Shown here one piece after another: positions 7,799 through 15,255 of a stretch of DNA of 53,672 bases. The stretch comes from an uncultured Lentisphaerota bacterium (GTDB lineage: Bacteria > Verrucomicrobiota > Kiritimatiellia > CAIQIC01). The notes beneath the pieces are model-generated. The model was not told the origin of the DNA, did not search any database, and saw nothing but the letters and a program-made list of their open reading frames with translations. Location of the stretch: the NCBI GenBank assembly GCA_903896925.1, contig CAITZM010000125.1:1-53672 (forward strand). Reading direction: 5' to 3'. The number at the start of each line of letters is the position of its first letter. The stretch's first letter is position 1. The position numbers and the translations under genes are program-made.

Positions 7799-9313
7799 AT
7801 GAAAATCAACCTGACCACCCAGTCGCTTTTCCAACAGAAACTCCCGTCGGTGGTGCTGTTCGCCTTCGAGGGCGAACCCCCCAAAGTCCCCGCCAGCCTC
7901 GCCCCGCTCCTGCAGGGGCTCAACCGGCAGGAGTTTCACGGCGAGAACCAGCAGACGCTTTTGCTCCACACCGCGGGCCACGCCGACATCGCCGCCGCAC
8001 GGGTGTTGCTCGTCGGGCTCGGCAAGCACCAAGACGTCACCCGCGAGCGGACACGGCGCGCGTTCGGCACCGCGTTAAAACGGCTGCGCGACGCCGGCAT
8101 CGACCGCACGGCGGTGCAGGTCCACTGCCCCAGCCCGGATTCGCTCCAGACGATCGTCGAGGCGGCGGGCCTGGTGAGTTACCAGTTCACGCAATTCAAG
8201 GCAGACCAGCACAAGCCGGCGCTGGCGGCGCTGACGATCTGCGTGCCCGAGGGCAGCGACCTGCCGGCGACGCAACAGCTCATCAAGCGGGCGCAAGCCA
8301 TCACCGAATCCGCGAACTACGCCCGCGACATCGCGAACCAGCCGGGCAACGTCGTGTACCCGTCCGTGATCGCCGCGTACGCCCGGCAGCTGGCCAAGGA
8401 CACCGGGCTGAAGTGCACCGTCCTCGACAAGGCCGCCCTCCAGGCCGGCGGGTTCGGCGGGCTGCTGGCCGTCGGCGGCGGCAGCGCGCGCGAGCCGTAC
8501 CTGATCACCCTCGAGCACCGCGGGGCCCGGGCTTCGTCCGCGAAACCCATTGCGCTGGTCGGCAAGGCGCTGACGTTTGACTCGGGCGGCATCTCGCTCA
8601 AGCCCGGGGAAAAGATGGACGAAATGAAGTTCGACAAGTGCGGCGGCTGCGCCGTGCTCGGCGCGATGCGCGCCATCGCCCTGCTGAAGCTGCCGGTCAA
8701 CGTCATCGGCGTCATCGCCGCGGCCGAGAACATGCCGAGCGCCACCAGCTACCGCCCCGGCGACATCGTCACCAGTTACAAGGGCGCCGACCATCGCGCC
8801 GTCACCATCGAGGTGCTCAACACCGACGCCGAGGGCCGGGTCGTGCTCGGCGACGCGCTGGTGTACGCCCGCGAACGCCACCCGCAGGCGATCATCGACC
8901 TCGCGACGCTGACGGGCGCATGCGTCGTGGCGCTCGGCGGCTGCGCGGCGGGGCTGATGGGCAACGATGAGGCGCTGCAGGAGAAACTCCGGAGCGCCGG
9001 GGAGGCGACCGGGGAGCGGCTCTGGCCGCTGCCGCTGTGGCAGGACTACAAGGACAAGATCAAGAGCGATGTCGCCGACATCAAGAACACGGGCGGCCGC
9101 GAAGGCGGCGCGATCACGGCGGCGGCGTTTTTGGAGAAGTACGTCGGCAAGATCCCGTGGGCGCACCTCGACATCGCCGGCACGGCGTGGACGACGGAGG
9201 AGCGCCCCTACCTCGCGAAAGGCGCGACCGGTTTCGGCGTGCGGTTGCTGTTGGAAACGTTGACCCAGTGGGGCTCCGGCCTGAACCGCCCCCCGGCCGC
9301 CCCTGCGCGCTGA
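7799..9313 (+). CDS. pepA: Leucyl aminopeptidase, M17 family
   Basis: A 504-residue protein of normal M17 length. The N-terminal domain is the variable macro-like fold. The C-terminal catalytic domain has the family signatures KALTFDSGGISLKPG near residue 260, DKCGGCAVLGA, and the zinc-binding NTDAEGRVVLGDAL near residue 340. The LATLTGACVVALG segment follows. M17 enzymes are cytoplasmic hexamers that remove N-terminal residues from peptides using two metal ions. The start ATG follows a consensus-like promoter so closely that the mRNA is probably leaderless. The gene stands alone, and the hemerythrin gene downstream is convergent. Confidence 0.95.
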   Translation: MKINLTTQSLFQQKLPSVVLFAFEGEPPKVPASLAPLLQGLNRQEFHGENQQTLLLHTAGHADIAAARVLLVGLGKHQDVTRERTRRAFGTALKRLRDAGIDRTAVQVHCPSPDSLQTIVEAAGLVSYQFTQFKADQHKPALAALTICVPEGSDLPATQQLIKRAQAITESANYARDIANQPGNVVYPSVIAAYARQLAKDTGLKCTVLDKAALQAGGFGGLLAVGGGSAREPYLITLEHRGARASSAKPIALVGKALTFDSGGISLKPGEKMDEMKFDKCGGCAVLGAMRAIALLKLPVNVIGVIAAAENMPSATSYRPGDIVTSYKGADHRAVTIEVLNTDAEGRVVLGDALVYARERHPQAIIDLATLTGACVVALGGCAAGLMGNDEALQEKLRSAGEATGERLWPLPLWQDYKDKIKSDVADIKNTGGREGGAITAAAFLEKYVGKIPWAHLDIAGTAWTTEERPYLAKGATGFGVRLLLETLTQWGSGLNRPPAAPAR

Positions 9314-9341
9314 ACGGGCCTGCAGAAGTTGGTTTTGACCG

Positions 9342-9887
9342 TCAGAACCGCGCGCCCGCCAGTTCACAGGCCCACTGGCTATAGCGCGAATAGCCGCCTG
9401 TGCCCAGCGTCTCCTGCTCTACCTTGTCGAAGACCGCCTTGAGTTCCGCCTGGTCTTCGGACCCCAGGACCGCATGGGTCACCTTGTAGAAACGTTCTTC
9501 TTTCCGCAGGTGTTCCTGCAGCAGCACCGCATAATCCTCGAGATAGCCTGCCACCAGTTCGCCGCTCCCGGCCTGACCGTCCATGAGCATCTGCCAGGCC
9601 ACCGCCAGCGCTTCCGTCAGCTGGGCGAGCCGGCTGTGTTCGGCATGCAAACCGGCGACGGGCGAGGTGACCGAGGCGTGCCCCTTGCGCAGCAAGCTGA
9701 CGAACAGCACAAACTCCTTGGCTTGGTGGCACTGGCTGACAAACCTGTCCAGGAATCCGACCAGTTCCAACCCAACCGGGTCAGCGACCGCGCCGGGCAG
9801 CGCCAGGCGCCGGGCATACGATCGCGCCACTTGCAGGGCAGGTGCGATCAACTGATGCTCGTGGTCCAGAATCTCCATGACATTCAT
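9342..9887 (-). CDS. Hemerythrin-like (HHE) cation-binding protein
   Basis: A 181-residue all-helical protein with histidines and acidic residues spaced as in HHE domains: ILDHEHQLI at the N-terminus, FVSQCHQAKEFVLF near residue 55, GLHAEHSRLA near residue 80 and LLQEHLRKEERFYKVTH near residue 130. The HxxxE and HxxxE/D spacing fits a di-iron site. Such proteins bind oxygen, nitric oxide or iron, and some (YtfE/RIC) repair Fe-S clusters after nitrosative stress. The gene is monocistronic. A perfect 20-base dyad lies 120 bases upstream and could be a stress-responsive operator. With nrfHA elsewhere in the window, a nitrosative-stress role is attractive but unproven. Confidence 0.82.
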   Translation of the reverse strand: MNVMEILDHEHQLIAPALQVARSYARRLALPGAVADPVGLELVGFLDRFVSQCHQAKEFVLFVSLLRKGHASVTSPVAGLHAEHSRLAQLTEALAVAWQMLMDGQAGSGELVAGYLEDYAVLLQEHLRKEERFYKVTHAVLGSEDQAELKAVFDKVEQETLGTGGYSRYSQWACELAGARF

Positions 9888-10006
9888 ACGGCACTACCTC
9901 GTCGGACGGAAGCGTCACCGGCGGACCGGACAGTTCGGACCCATCAGCTCGGCTTCCACAGAAGAAAGTGTAGCGCTATCCGCTCGCGCTTGACTAGCGG
10001 ACAAGG

Positions 10007-10035
10007 GTCCTAATGTTGGTTAGGACTGATTCCTA
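10007..10035. promoter_or_regulatory. Three-half-site dyad upstream of the hemerythrin-like gene
   Basis: GTCCTAA at 10007-10013 and TTAGGAC at 10020-10026 form a perfect inverted repeat with a 6-base spacer. A further TCCTA at 10031-10035 pairs with TAGGA at 10021-10025, giving three alternating half-sites. The arrangement is typical of a dimeric repressor or activator with cooperative binding. The regulator is unknown. Confidence 0.5.
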
Positions 10036-10356
10036 CAGACCTGGGGCCTGGGGCCGGCCCGCTGAGGCGGAACAGCGACCACGGAACCACACGGAGGGGG
10101 CACTGCACAGGACAAACCATCCACAGATCGCCCGGATGGGGAACGAGACACGGAAACCGGGCAAGCAAAGCATCCTCGGAACATGGGTAAACGGCACAAT
10201 TAGACTGACGCCATTCCGCAAAGCCGCCACGCAACCCTTGGTGTTCCGTGTTCATCCGTGGCAGCCCGGCCCACCTTTGCGCCTTCGCTCTTTGCTTGGC
10301 GACTTTGCGTTAAGAGTTTTTGGGCTTTTGGTCGGGGCCGGCGGGCGCGCGCAGGC
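10036..10356. other. Gene-free stretch with degenerate dispersed repeats
   Basis: No convincing gene. On the minus strand the stretch carries worn copies of two words widespread in GC-rich PVC genomes: a CCACGGATGAACACGG-like word near 10245-10262, and an AACGCAAAGNCGC-like word near 10290-10312. A CCACGGAACCACACGG-like word is near 10078-10093. These look like old repeat debris downstream of the dehydrogenase gene. Confidence 0.4.
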
Positions 10357-11799
10357 TCACAGCCCGGCCACGGCCAGGTACTTGAGCTCGAGATACTCCT
10401 CGATGCCGTGGCGGGAGCCTTCGCGTCCGAGGCCCGATTGCTTGACGCCGCCGAAGGGCGCGACCTCGTTGGAGATCAGGCCGGTATTGATGCCGACCAT
10501 GCCGTAGTCGAGCGCCTCGGCCACGCGCCAGACGCGGCCGAGGTCACGGCTGTAGAAATAGGCGGCCAGGCCCAATTCGGTATCGTTGGCCAGGCGCACG
10601 GCCTCGGCTTCGTCCCTGAAGCGGAAGAGCGGCGCCACCGGGCCGAAGACCTCCTCGCGCGCCAGCCGCATCGCGGGCGTGGCCCCGGACAGCACGGTCG
10701 GCTCGAAGAAGGTGCGGCCGAGCGCATGGCGCCGGCCGCCGCAGAGCACGCGCGCGCCCTGCGCCACGGCGTCGGCCAGCAGCTCCTCGACCTTGGCCAG
10801 GCCCGCGCCATCGATCAGCGGGCCTTGCGTGACGCCCTCTTCCAGCCCGTTGCCGACCTTGAGCCCGGCGACGGCGGCGGCGAGCTGCCGCGCGAAGGCG
10901 TCGTACACGCCCTCCTGCACCAGAAAGCGGTTGGCACAGACGCAGGTCTGGCCCGAGTTGCGGTACTTCGAAACCATGGCACCGGCGACGGCGGCGTCGA
11001 GATCGGCGTCGTCGAAGACGATGAACGGCGCATTGCCGCCGAGCTCCAGCGACAGCTTCTTGATGGTCGGCGCGCACTGGGCCATCAGCAGCCGGCCGAC
11101 CTCGGTCGAGCCGGTGAAGGACAGCTTCCGCACGGTGGGATTCGCGGTGAGCTCGCCGCCGATCGCCGCCGACGGGCCGGTCACGACGTTGAGCACGCCG
11201 GGCGGCAGGCCCGCCTGCTGGCCCAGCCAGGCCAGCGCCAGGGCGGACAGCGGCGTCTGACCCGCCGGCTTGACCACCACGGTGCAGCCGGCCGCCAGCG
11301 CCGGGGCGACCTTGCGCGTGAGCATCGCCGCCGGGAAGTTCCACGGCGTGATCGCGGCGCAAACGCCGACCGGCTGCTTGAGCACGAGCAGGCGGCGGTC
11401 CGGCAGCGGCGCAGGAATCACCTCGCCGTACACCCGCCGCGCCTCCTCGGCGAACCACTCGATGAAGGACGCCGCGTAGGCGATCTCGCCGCGCGCCTCG
11501 GCCAGCGGCTTGCCCTGCTCCAGGGTCATCAGCCGCGCCAGATCCTCCTGATTGTCCATGATCAGCTCGAACCAGCGCTTCAGGAGTTTCGCGCGCGCAC
11601 CGGCGGTCAGCGCCCGCCAGGGCAGGAACGCCGCCTGCGCCGCCTCGATCGCGCGCCGGGTTTCGGCCGCGCCGCAGCGGGGCACGGAGCCGACCAGCTC
11701 GCCCGTGGCCGGATTGCGGACCTCGAGGCCGGCGTCGCCGGCCGCCAGCCACCCGCCGTTGATCAGGCACTCATGCCGCAGGAGTTGAGGGTTCTTCAT
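10357..11799 (-). CDS. gabD: NAD(P)-dependent succinate-semialdehyde-type dehydrogenase
   Basis: A 480-residue aldehyde dehydrogenase of typical length. The cofactor and catalytic motifs are present: TPWNFPAAM near residue 150, FTGSTEVG near 229, LELGGNAPFIVFDDADLD near 252 (general-base glutamate) and NSGQTCVCANRFL near 284 (nucleophilic cysteine). Strong similarity to the GabD/SSADH subfamily is suggested by MVSKYRNSGQTCVCANR and the C-terminal MVGINTGLISNEVAPFGGVKQSG. The enzyme would oxidise succinate semialdehyde or a related short aldehyde to the acid in the cytoplasm. No GABA transaminase is nearby, so the physiological substrate is open. The gene is single, transcribed divergently from the small exported protein. 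Confidence 0.88.
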   Translation of the reverse strand: MKNPQLLRHECLINGGWLAAGDAGLEVRNPATGELVGSVPRCGAAETRRAIEAAQAAFLPWRALTAGARAKLLKRWFELIMDNQEDLARLMTLEQGKPLAEARGEIAYAASFIEWFAEEARRVYGEVIPAPLPDRRLLVLKQPVGVCAAITPWNFPAAMLTRKVAPALAAGCTVVVKPAGQTPLSALALAWLGQQAGLPPGVLNVVTGPSAAIGGELTANPTVRKLSFTGSTEVGRLLMAQCAPTIKKLSLELGGNAPFIVFDDADLDAAVAGAMVSKYRNSGQTCVCANRFLVQEGVYDAFARQLAAAVAGLKVGNGLEEGVTQGPLIDGAGLAKVEELLADAVAQGARVLCGGRRHALGRTFFEPTVLSGATPAMRLAREEVFGPVAPLFRFRDEAEAVRLANDTELGLAAYFYSRDLGRVWRVAEALDYGMVGINTGLISNEVAPFGGVKQSGLGREGSRHGIEEYLELKYLAVAGL

Positions 11800-11878
11800 T
11801 CGGATAGCCCGGGGTTGGACGCACCGCCGACGGCGCGTCGGGTGGAGACCGCACGCTGGCTTTGAAAAAGCATGCGCG

Positions 11879-11908
11879 TATTTTCACGGGCCGTCCGGCA
11901 GCGGTCAA
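11879..11908 (-). promoter_or_regulatory. Candidate gabD promoter, CTTGAC-type block (copy iii)
   Basis: On the minus strand, TTGACC at 11903-11908 is followed after 18 bases by AAAATA at 11879-11884 and CGCGC. It lies 80 bases upstream of gabD and is back to back with copy iv, with 25 bases between the two -35 boxes. Confidence 0.4.
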
Positions 11909-11933
11909 GCCCTGTTTCGTCCCTACGGAGTGC

Positions 11934-11961
11934 TTGACTCTCCAGCGGAGAGCGCAAGAAT
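11934..11961 (+). promoter_or_regulatory. Candidate promoter, CTTGAC-type block (copy iv)
   Basis: TTGACT at 11934-11939, a 16-base spacer, then AAGAAT at 11956-11961 and AGCGC. It is almost identical in layout to copy ii and precedes the small exported protein at 12047 by 85 bases. Confidence 0.45.
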
Positions 11962-12046
11962 AGCGCCCGCTTCGTCCGCACATCGCGATCGGACAAGGCG
12001 CCTGCGGGCGGTTGTGGCGGTATGTTTTCGGAAAGGAAAACGAATC

Positions 12047-12394
12047 ATGAAAAAAAGCTGGCTGACGGGGTTGTTGGCGGTGGTGGTGGTCATGCTGATG
12101 AGCACCACGACGGCATGGGCGGGCGACTATTGGCACAAGATCGGCGAGTTGACGAAGGGTGGCAAGCTCGCCGTGAACCGGCAGGTCTCCGCCTGCCGCC
12201 TGGAAAGTGTCGATGGCGTGTCCACCATCAATACGCTGGTGGTCTTCGATGGCGACAAGAAGCGCGGCATCCCCGTCACGACGAAACTCCAAAAAGGCGA
12301 GACCAAGGACATCGAGCTGGGCAACAAGGTCAACGTGACCGAGCTGGGCATGAGCCTGCAAACCACCGGCCGGCTGTTCGTGTACATCAAGTGA
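12047..12394 (+). CDS. Small exported protein (115 aa), unknown
   Basis: A 115-residue protein with a clear Sec signal peptide: KKSW, a hydrophobic core rich in V/L/M, then TTTAWAGDYW with cleavage expected after AWA near residue 25. The mature part of about 90 residues looks like a small beta-rich domain, with the pattern RQVSACRLESVDGVSTINTLVVFDG. It has one cysteine and many basic residues. I do not recognise the family. The ATG at 12047 has a GAAAGG Shine-Dalgarno about ten bases upstream. Its promoter block (copy iv) is divergent from that of gabD, and kdgK follows on the same strand after 123 bases. Confidence 0.75.
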   Translation: MKKSWLTGLLAVVVVMLMSTTTAWAGDYWHKIGELTKGGKLAVNRQVSACRLESVDGVSTINTLVVFDGDKKRGIPVTTKLQKGETKDIELGNKVNVTELGMSLQTTGRLFVYIK

Positions 12395-12442
12395 CCCGGT
12401 CGCGGCGCTTGGCGTGTTTCCATAATTGCTGAAAACTCCATC

Positions 12443-12456
12443 CTCAAACGTTTGAG
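12443..12456. promoter_or_regulatory. LacI/GalR-type operator in the kdgK leader
   Basis: A perfect 14-base palindrome, CTCAAACGTTTGAG, with the central CG typical of LacI/GalR-family operators. It lies 17 bases downstream of a CATAAT -10-like box (12421-12426) and 5 bases before a terminator hairpin, all within the leader of the sugar kinase gene. Confidence 0.55.
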
Positions 12457-12460
12457 CTTG

Positions 12461-12500
12461 ACCGGCGCGGCGGGCTGTGGCAGCGTCCGCGCCGGTTTTT
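12461..12500 (+). terminator. Rho-independent terminator 17 bases before kdgK
   Basis: ACCGGCGCGG at 12461-12470 pairs perfectly with CCGCGCCGGT at 12487-12496 around a 16-base loop and is followed by a T-run to 12500. The kdgK ATG is at 12518, too close for a separate downstream promoter with a leader. It therefore acts either as the 3' end of the upstream gene or as an attenuator for kdgK. Confidence 0.7.
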
Positions 12501-12517
12501 CAACCCAGGAGAAAACG

Positions 12518-13600
12518 ATGAAATATGGTCTGAATATCCGTCCCGACGGCGCGCTCGACTTCCTGTCGCTCGGCGCGCTCGTGCACCGGCTCGATCCGGG
12601 CATCATCCCGTTCCGCAAGGCGACGCACTGCGACATCCACGTCAGCGGTGGCGAGTTCAACGTCTCGGCGAACCTGTCCGACTGTTTCCGCCTGAAGACC
12701 GCCATCGCGTCGGCGATGGTGGACTATCCGATCGGCGACCTGATCGCCGAGCGCGTCCGCGCGATGGGCGTGAAGCCCTACTACAAGAACTTCAAGCACG
12801 ACGGCGTCCACGGCCCGAACATGGCCACCGTCTTCAGCGACCGCGGCCAGGGCGTGCGCGCGCCGGTCGTGTTCTATAACCGCTGCAACGAAGCCGCGCA
12901 GCAGCTCAAGCCCGGCGACTTCAACTGGAAAGAGATCTTCGCGAGCGGTGTCCGCTGGTTCCACAGCGGCGGCATTTTCGCGGCGCTCTCGACGACGACC
13001 GCCGAGGTCATCATCGAGGCCATGCAGGCCGCCAAGGCGGCGGGCGCGATCACCTCGTTCGACCTCAACTACCGCGCGAAGCTCTGGAACATCGTCGGCG
13101 GCCACGAGCGCGCCGTCGCGGTGCTCGACCAGATCATCAAGAACGTGGACGTCATCGTCGGCAACGAGGAAGACCTCCAGCTCGGCCTCGGCATCCCCGG
13201 CCCGGAAGTCGCGGCGAAGTCCAAGCTCGATCCGAGCGCGTTCTTCAGCATGATGGGCAACGTGCTCAAGAAGCACCCGCACGTCAAGGTGGTCGCCACC
13301 ACGCTGCGCGAGGTCCACTCGACCAACCGCCACAGCTGGAGCGCGGTCGCCTGGATCAACGGCCAGACCTACCAGGCCCCGACCTGCGAGCTGGACGTCG
13401 TGGACCGCGTCGGCGGCGGCGACGGCTACGCGGCCGGCTTCATCTACGGCCTGCTCTCCGGCGTCGAGGAGCAGGAGGCGGTCAACCTCGGCTGGGCGCA
13501 CGGCGCGCTGCTGACGACCTTCGTCGGCGACACGACCATGGCCACGCTCGAGCAGGTCAAGGCCCTGTCCAAGGGCGGCTCCGCGCGCATCCAGCGCTGA
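12518..13600 (+). CDS. kdgK: PfkB-family sugar kinase, 2-keto-3-deoxygluconate kinase type
   Basis: A 360-residue PfkB/ribokinase-fold kinase. Visible features are the N-terminal GALVHRLDPG and HVSGGEFNVSANLSDCF substrate region, the central FDLNYRAKLW segment diagnostic of KDG-type kinases near residue 189, VIVGNEEDLQLGL near 212, and the C-terminal anion hole and catalytic aspartate in VDRVGGGDGYAAGF near 300. The usual GAGD is GGGD here, with the aspartate kept. It would phosphorylate KDG or a related sugar acid with ATP in the cytoplasm. AGGAG lies 8 bases before the ATG. The leader has a LacI-type palindrome and a terminator hairpin, suggesting sugar-responsive control. No KDPG aldolase gene is adjacent. 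Confidence 0.82.
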   Translation: MKYGLNIRPDGALDFLSLGALVHRLDPGIIPFRKATHCDIHVSGGEFNVSANLSDCFRLKTAIASAMVDYPIGDLIAERVRAMGVKPYYKNFKHDGVHGPNMATVFSDRGQGVRAPVVFYNRCNEAAQQLKPGDFNWKEIFASGVRWFHSGGIFAALSTTTAEVIIEAMQAAKAAGAITSFDLNYRAKLWNIVGGHERAVAVLDQIIKNVDVIVGNEEDLQLGLGIPGPEVAAKSKLDPSAFFSMMGNVLKKHPHVKVVATTLREVHSTNRHSWSAVAWINGQTYQAPTCELDVVDRVGGGDGYAAGFIYGLLSGVEEQEAVNLGWAHGALLTTFVGDTTMATLEQVKALSKGGSARIQR

Positions 13601-13620
13601 GCCTCGCAAAAGGCAACGAA

Positions 13621-13652
13621 AACCGGATGGCGGTAAACGCCATCCGGTTTTT
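13621..13652. terminator. Strong terminator after kdgK
   Basis: A perfect 12-base stem (13621-13632 with 13638-13649), a 5-base loop and a T-run. A-rich sequence precedes the stem, so it could also act for the convergent small gene ending at 13677. Confidence 0.85.
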
Positions 13653-13676
13653 GTTGCCTGTGGTAGTGGGTTCAGT

Positions 13677-13889
13677 TCATACCGACCCGCTGCTGGCACA
13701 AATAAATTCCTTCGGTAGTTCCAATAGCGCTTCTTCAGGGGCGTCTACATCCCATATATGTTCCCAGCCACCAGTGGCATAATCCGCGACATGGATAGCA
13801 TCACCCCATTTCTTTAACCAATCTCGGACACGGTCGAAATCCGCGGAACTTTCATCATGCTCAACGAAGATGGTTGCTCGTTTTCTCAT
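13677..13889 (-). CDS. Hypothetical protein (70 aa)
   Basis: A 70-residue acidic and tryptophan-rich protein (RDWLKKWGDAIHVADY, GGWEHIWDVDAPEEALLELP). The codon use and A+T content differ from the GC-rich neighbours, which suggests acquisition. No family is recognised. The ATG at 13887-13889 has only a weak purine stretch upstream. It sits between the kdgK terminator and the repeat array. It is plausible as a real gene because the composition is protein-like and not a repeat translation, but support is modest. Confidence 0.5.
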   Translation of the reverse strand: MRKRATIFVEHDESSADFDRVRDWLKKWGDAIHVADYATGGWEHIWDVDAPEEALLELPKEFICASSGSV

Positions 13890-13944
13890 GGTTTTGACTC
13901 GCCTACGGCCATGCTAGGGCAGCGGCGAGGGCGCGGCAAGCGCG

Positions 13945-14029
13945 GGTTTGGGTGCGCCGCGTTCTCACGAACGCGGCTACGAGGTTTTTTCCCGTAGCCG
14001 CACTCGTCAGAGTGCGGCCAACCCAAACC
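13945..14029 (+). repeat. Cloverleaf repeat R, copy 1
   Basis: An outer stem (13945-13953 with 14021-14029) encloses three hairpins: 13957-13964/13969-13976, 13977-13981/13993-13997, and 13998-14005/14010-14017. Hairpins 1 and 3 have 4-base loops. The outer stem contains a T-A pair where copy 3 has G-C, so pairing is kept by a double change. Confidence 0.65.
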
Positions 14030-14058
14030 GCAACCAAAAGCCGAACACGAGCTTCCGG

Positions 14059-14107
14059 TTTTCCAAGGTTTGGGAAAACACCGGTTCCATTTTCCAAGGC
14101 TTGGAAA
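14059..14107 (+). repeat. Paired TTCCAA dyad element (1)
   Basis: Two imperfect dyads of the type TTTTCCAAG..TTGGAAAA, at 14059-14078 and 14090-14107, are separated by 11 bases containing CACCGG. This is the best-preserved member of a family seen seven times in the window. Confidence 0.65.
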
Positions 14108-14128
14108 GATTTGCGCCGGGGCGGGCGC

Positions 14129-14234
14129 GGTTGGGGCGGGCCGCGTTCGACGGTTCGACGTGCTCACCGCAGGCGAACGCGGCTACGAATTATTCTCCGT
14201 GGCTGCACTCGTCAGAGTGCGGTCAGCCCGAACC
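14129..14234 (+). repeat. Cloverleaf repeat R, copy 2
   Basis: Same layout as copies 1 and 3: outer stem 14129-14137/14226-14234, then hairpins 14141-14149/14174-14182, 14183-14187/14198-14202 and 14203-14210/14215-14222. The loop of the first hairpin is 24 bases instead of 4, yet the stem is intact. Two stem changes create G-T pairs. Confidence 0.6.
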
Positions 14235-14260
14235 AGAACCCAAAACCAACACGCGCTTCC

Positions 14261-14312
14261 GGTTTTCCAAGGTTTTAAAAAACACCGGTTTCACTATCCA
14301 ATGTTTGGAAAA
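14261..14312 (+). repeat. Paired TTCCAA dyad element (2)
   Basis: Dyads at 14261-14282 (first arm degenerate) and 14295-14312, with CACCGG in the spacer. It ends 13 bases before the toxin gene's 3' end. Confidence 0.55.
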
Positions 14313-14325
14313 GTTTGCGGCAGCT

Positions 14326-14679
14326 TTAGGCGCGACCGCACGCGATCCAGTCGGCGACGCGCAGCCGGATGCGCTCCAGGCGTTCGTCGGACAGCGCCCC
14401 CAGTTTGCCTTGCAGCACATCAGCGGCCACCACGGCGAGGCGTGTGACGCGGATGACGCTGTCCACCTTGAGTCCGGTTTGCACAAAGTCGGCGTCGGGC
14501 CGCCTTGCAACTTCATCCATGCCGGCGATTTCATGGCGCAGTTGCGAGGAAATCATGCAGATCAGCCAGTCGTCGTGGAGGCCGGGACATCGGCGAAGCA
14601 CGAGGGCGGGCCGCAGCTTGCCTGGGCTTTGATCCGTTTGCGGAAAGGCGAAGACGACCACCTGGCCGGCCTGGATCAC
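14326..14679 (-). CDS. PemK/MazF-family toxin-like protein
   Basis: A 117-residue protein with the PemK/MazF fold pattern: the N-terminal GQVVVFAFPQTDQS, then KLRPALVLRRCPG, ICMISSQLRHE and LKVDSVIRVTRLAVV. These are the strands of the SH3-like barrel of MazF-type mRNA interferases, whose family activity is sequence-specific RNA cleavage that arrests growth. Its ATG overlaps the stop of the upstream antitoxin-like gene by 4 bases. The usual order, antitoxin first, is kept. The gene pair lies inside an array of structured repeats, which suggests mobility. Catalytic residues cannot be confirmed by eye. Confidence 0.8.
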   Translation of the reverse strand: MIQAGQVVVFAFPQTDQSPGKLRPALVLRRCPGLHDDWLICMISSQLRHEIAGMDEVARRPDADFVQTGLKVDSVIRVTRLAVVAADVLQGKLGALSDERLERIRLRVADWIACGRA

Positions 14680-14900
14680 CGGAAGGTTTCCTTCAGATCG
14701 GCGGTGGTATAGGGCGAGGGTTCATCTTCCATGCCGCGCATGGCCGCGGCGAGCGCGAAGGCCGACCATGCACCGCCGCGCTCGCGCAGGACGCCGGGTT
14801 TCGCCTTGGCCTCCAGAAACTCGACGAAGTCCAGCACCTCGCGCTGCTCCGCTTCCGGCAGTTCCAAGACATGTTGCGCTATAGCTTGTGCAGTCGTCAT
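14676..14900 (-). CDS. DUF2281-type antitoxin-like protein (74 aa)
   Basis: A 74-residue protein whose N-terminal half (AIAQHVLELPEAEQREVLDFVEFLEAK) is the amphipathic helix pattern of the DUF2281 family, commonly paired with MazF/PemK or PIN toxins. The C-terminal half (GMEDEPSPYTTADLKETF) resembles the toxin-wrapping tail of antitoxins. The chosen ATG (14898-14900) starts where the family similarity starts, and the longer frame upstream would translate intergenic sequence. The 4-base overlap with the toxin implies translational coupling. Autoregulation is usual for such pairs but no operator was identified. Confidence 0.75.
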   Translation of the reverse strand: MTTAQAIAQHVLELPEAEQREVLDFVEFLEAKAKPGVLRERGGAWSAFALAAAMRGMEDEPSPYTTADLKETFR

Positions 14901-15009
14901 ATAACACCACAGCGGGAACCTAGCACTCCGTCCCGCCCGGTTCAACGTCATAACAACCAGACCGTGGGCCGACGCCCATAGGCACCGAACAGCGGCGTTT
15001 CGCGGCACG

Positions 15010-15060
15010 TTCTTCCAAGCATTGGAAAATCACCGTTTCCGGTTTCCAATCCGCGGAAAA
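15010..15060 (+). repeat. Paired TTCCAA dyad element (3)
   Basis: Dyads at 15010-15029 and 15041-15060, separated by 11 bases with TCACCG. It lies upstream of the antitoxin gene and is followed by cloverleaf copy 3, so the toxin-antitoxin pair is enclosed by members of both families. Confidence 0.6.
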
Positions 15061-15083
15061 GTTTGCGACGAGGTAAGGCGGGC

Positions 15084-15172
15084 GCGGTTGGGGTGGACCG
15101 CGTTCTCACGAACGCGGCTACGGAGTTTTCGCCCGTAGCCGCACTCGTCAGAGTGCGGCCAGCCCCAACCGC
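15084..15172 (+). repeat. Cloverleaf repeat R, copy 3
   Basis: Outer stem 15084-15094/15162-15172, then hairpins 15098-15105/15110-15117, 15118-15123/15133-15138 and 15139-15146/15151-15158. Hairpins 1 and 3 match copy 1 exactly. The outer and middle stems differ in a pairing-preserving way. Confidence 0.65.
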
Positions 15173-15255
15173 AACCAAAAACCGAACAAGCGCCGCTTTT
15201 TCCCGCCAGTCCTGCCGGCGCCCGCGAGGACTTCCGTGCCCAAATATTTCTTTCC

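Noticed and set aside
13945..15172. The cloverleaf repeats as integron attC sites with cassettes between them
   Set aside because: The outer stems contain GTTGGGG and GTTTGGG, not the GTTRRRY/RYYYAAC core pair, and no integrase gene is present.
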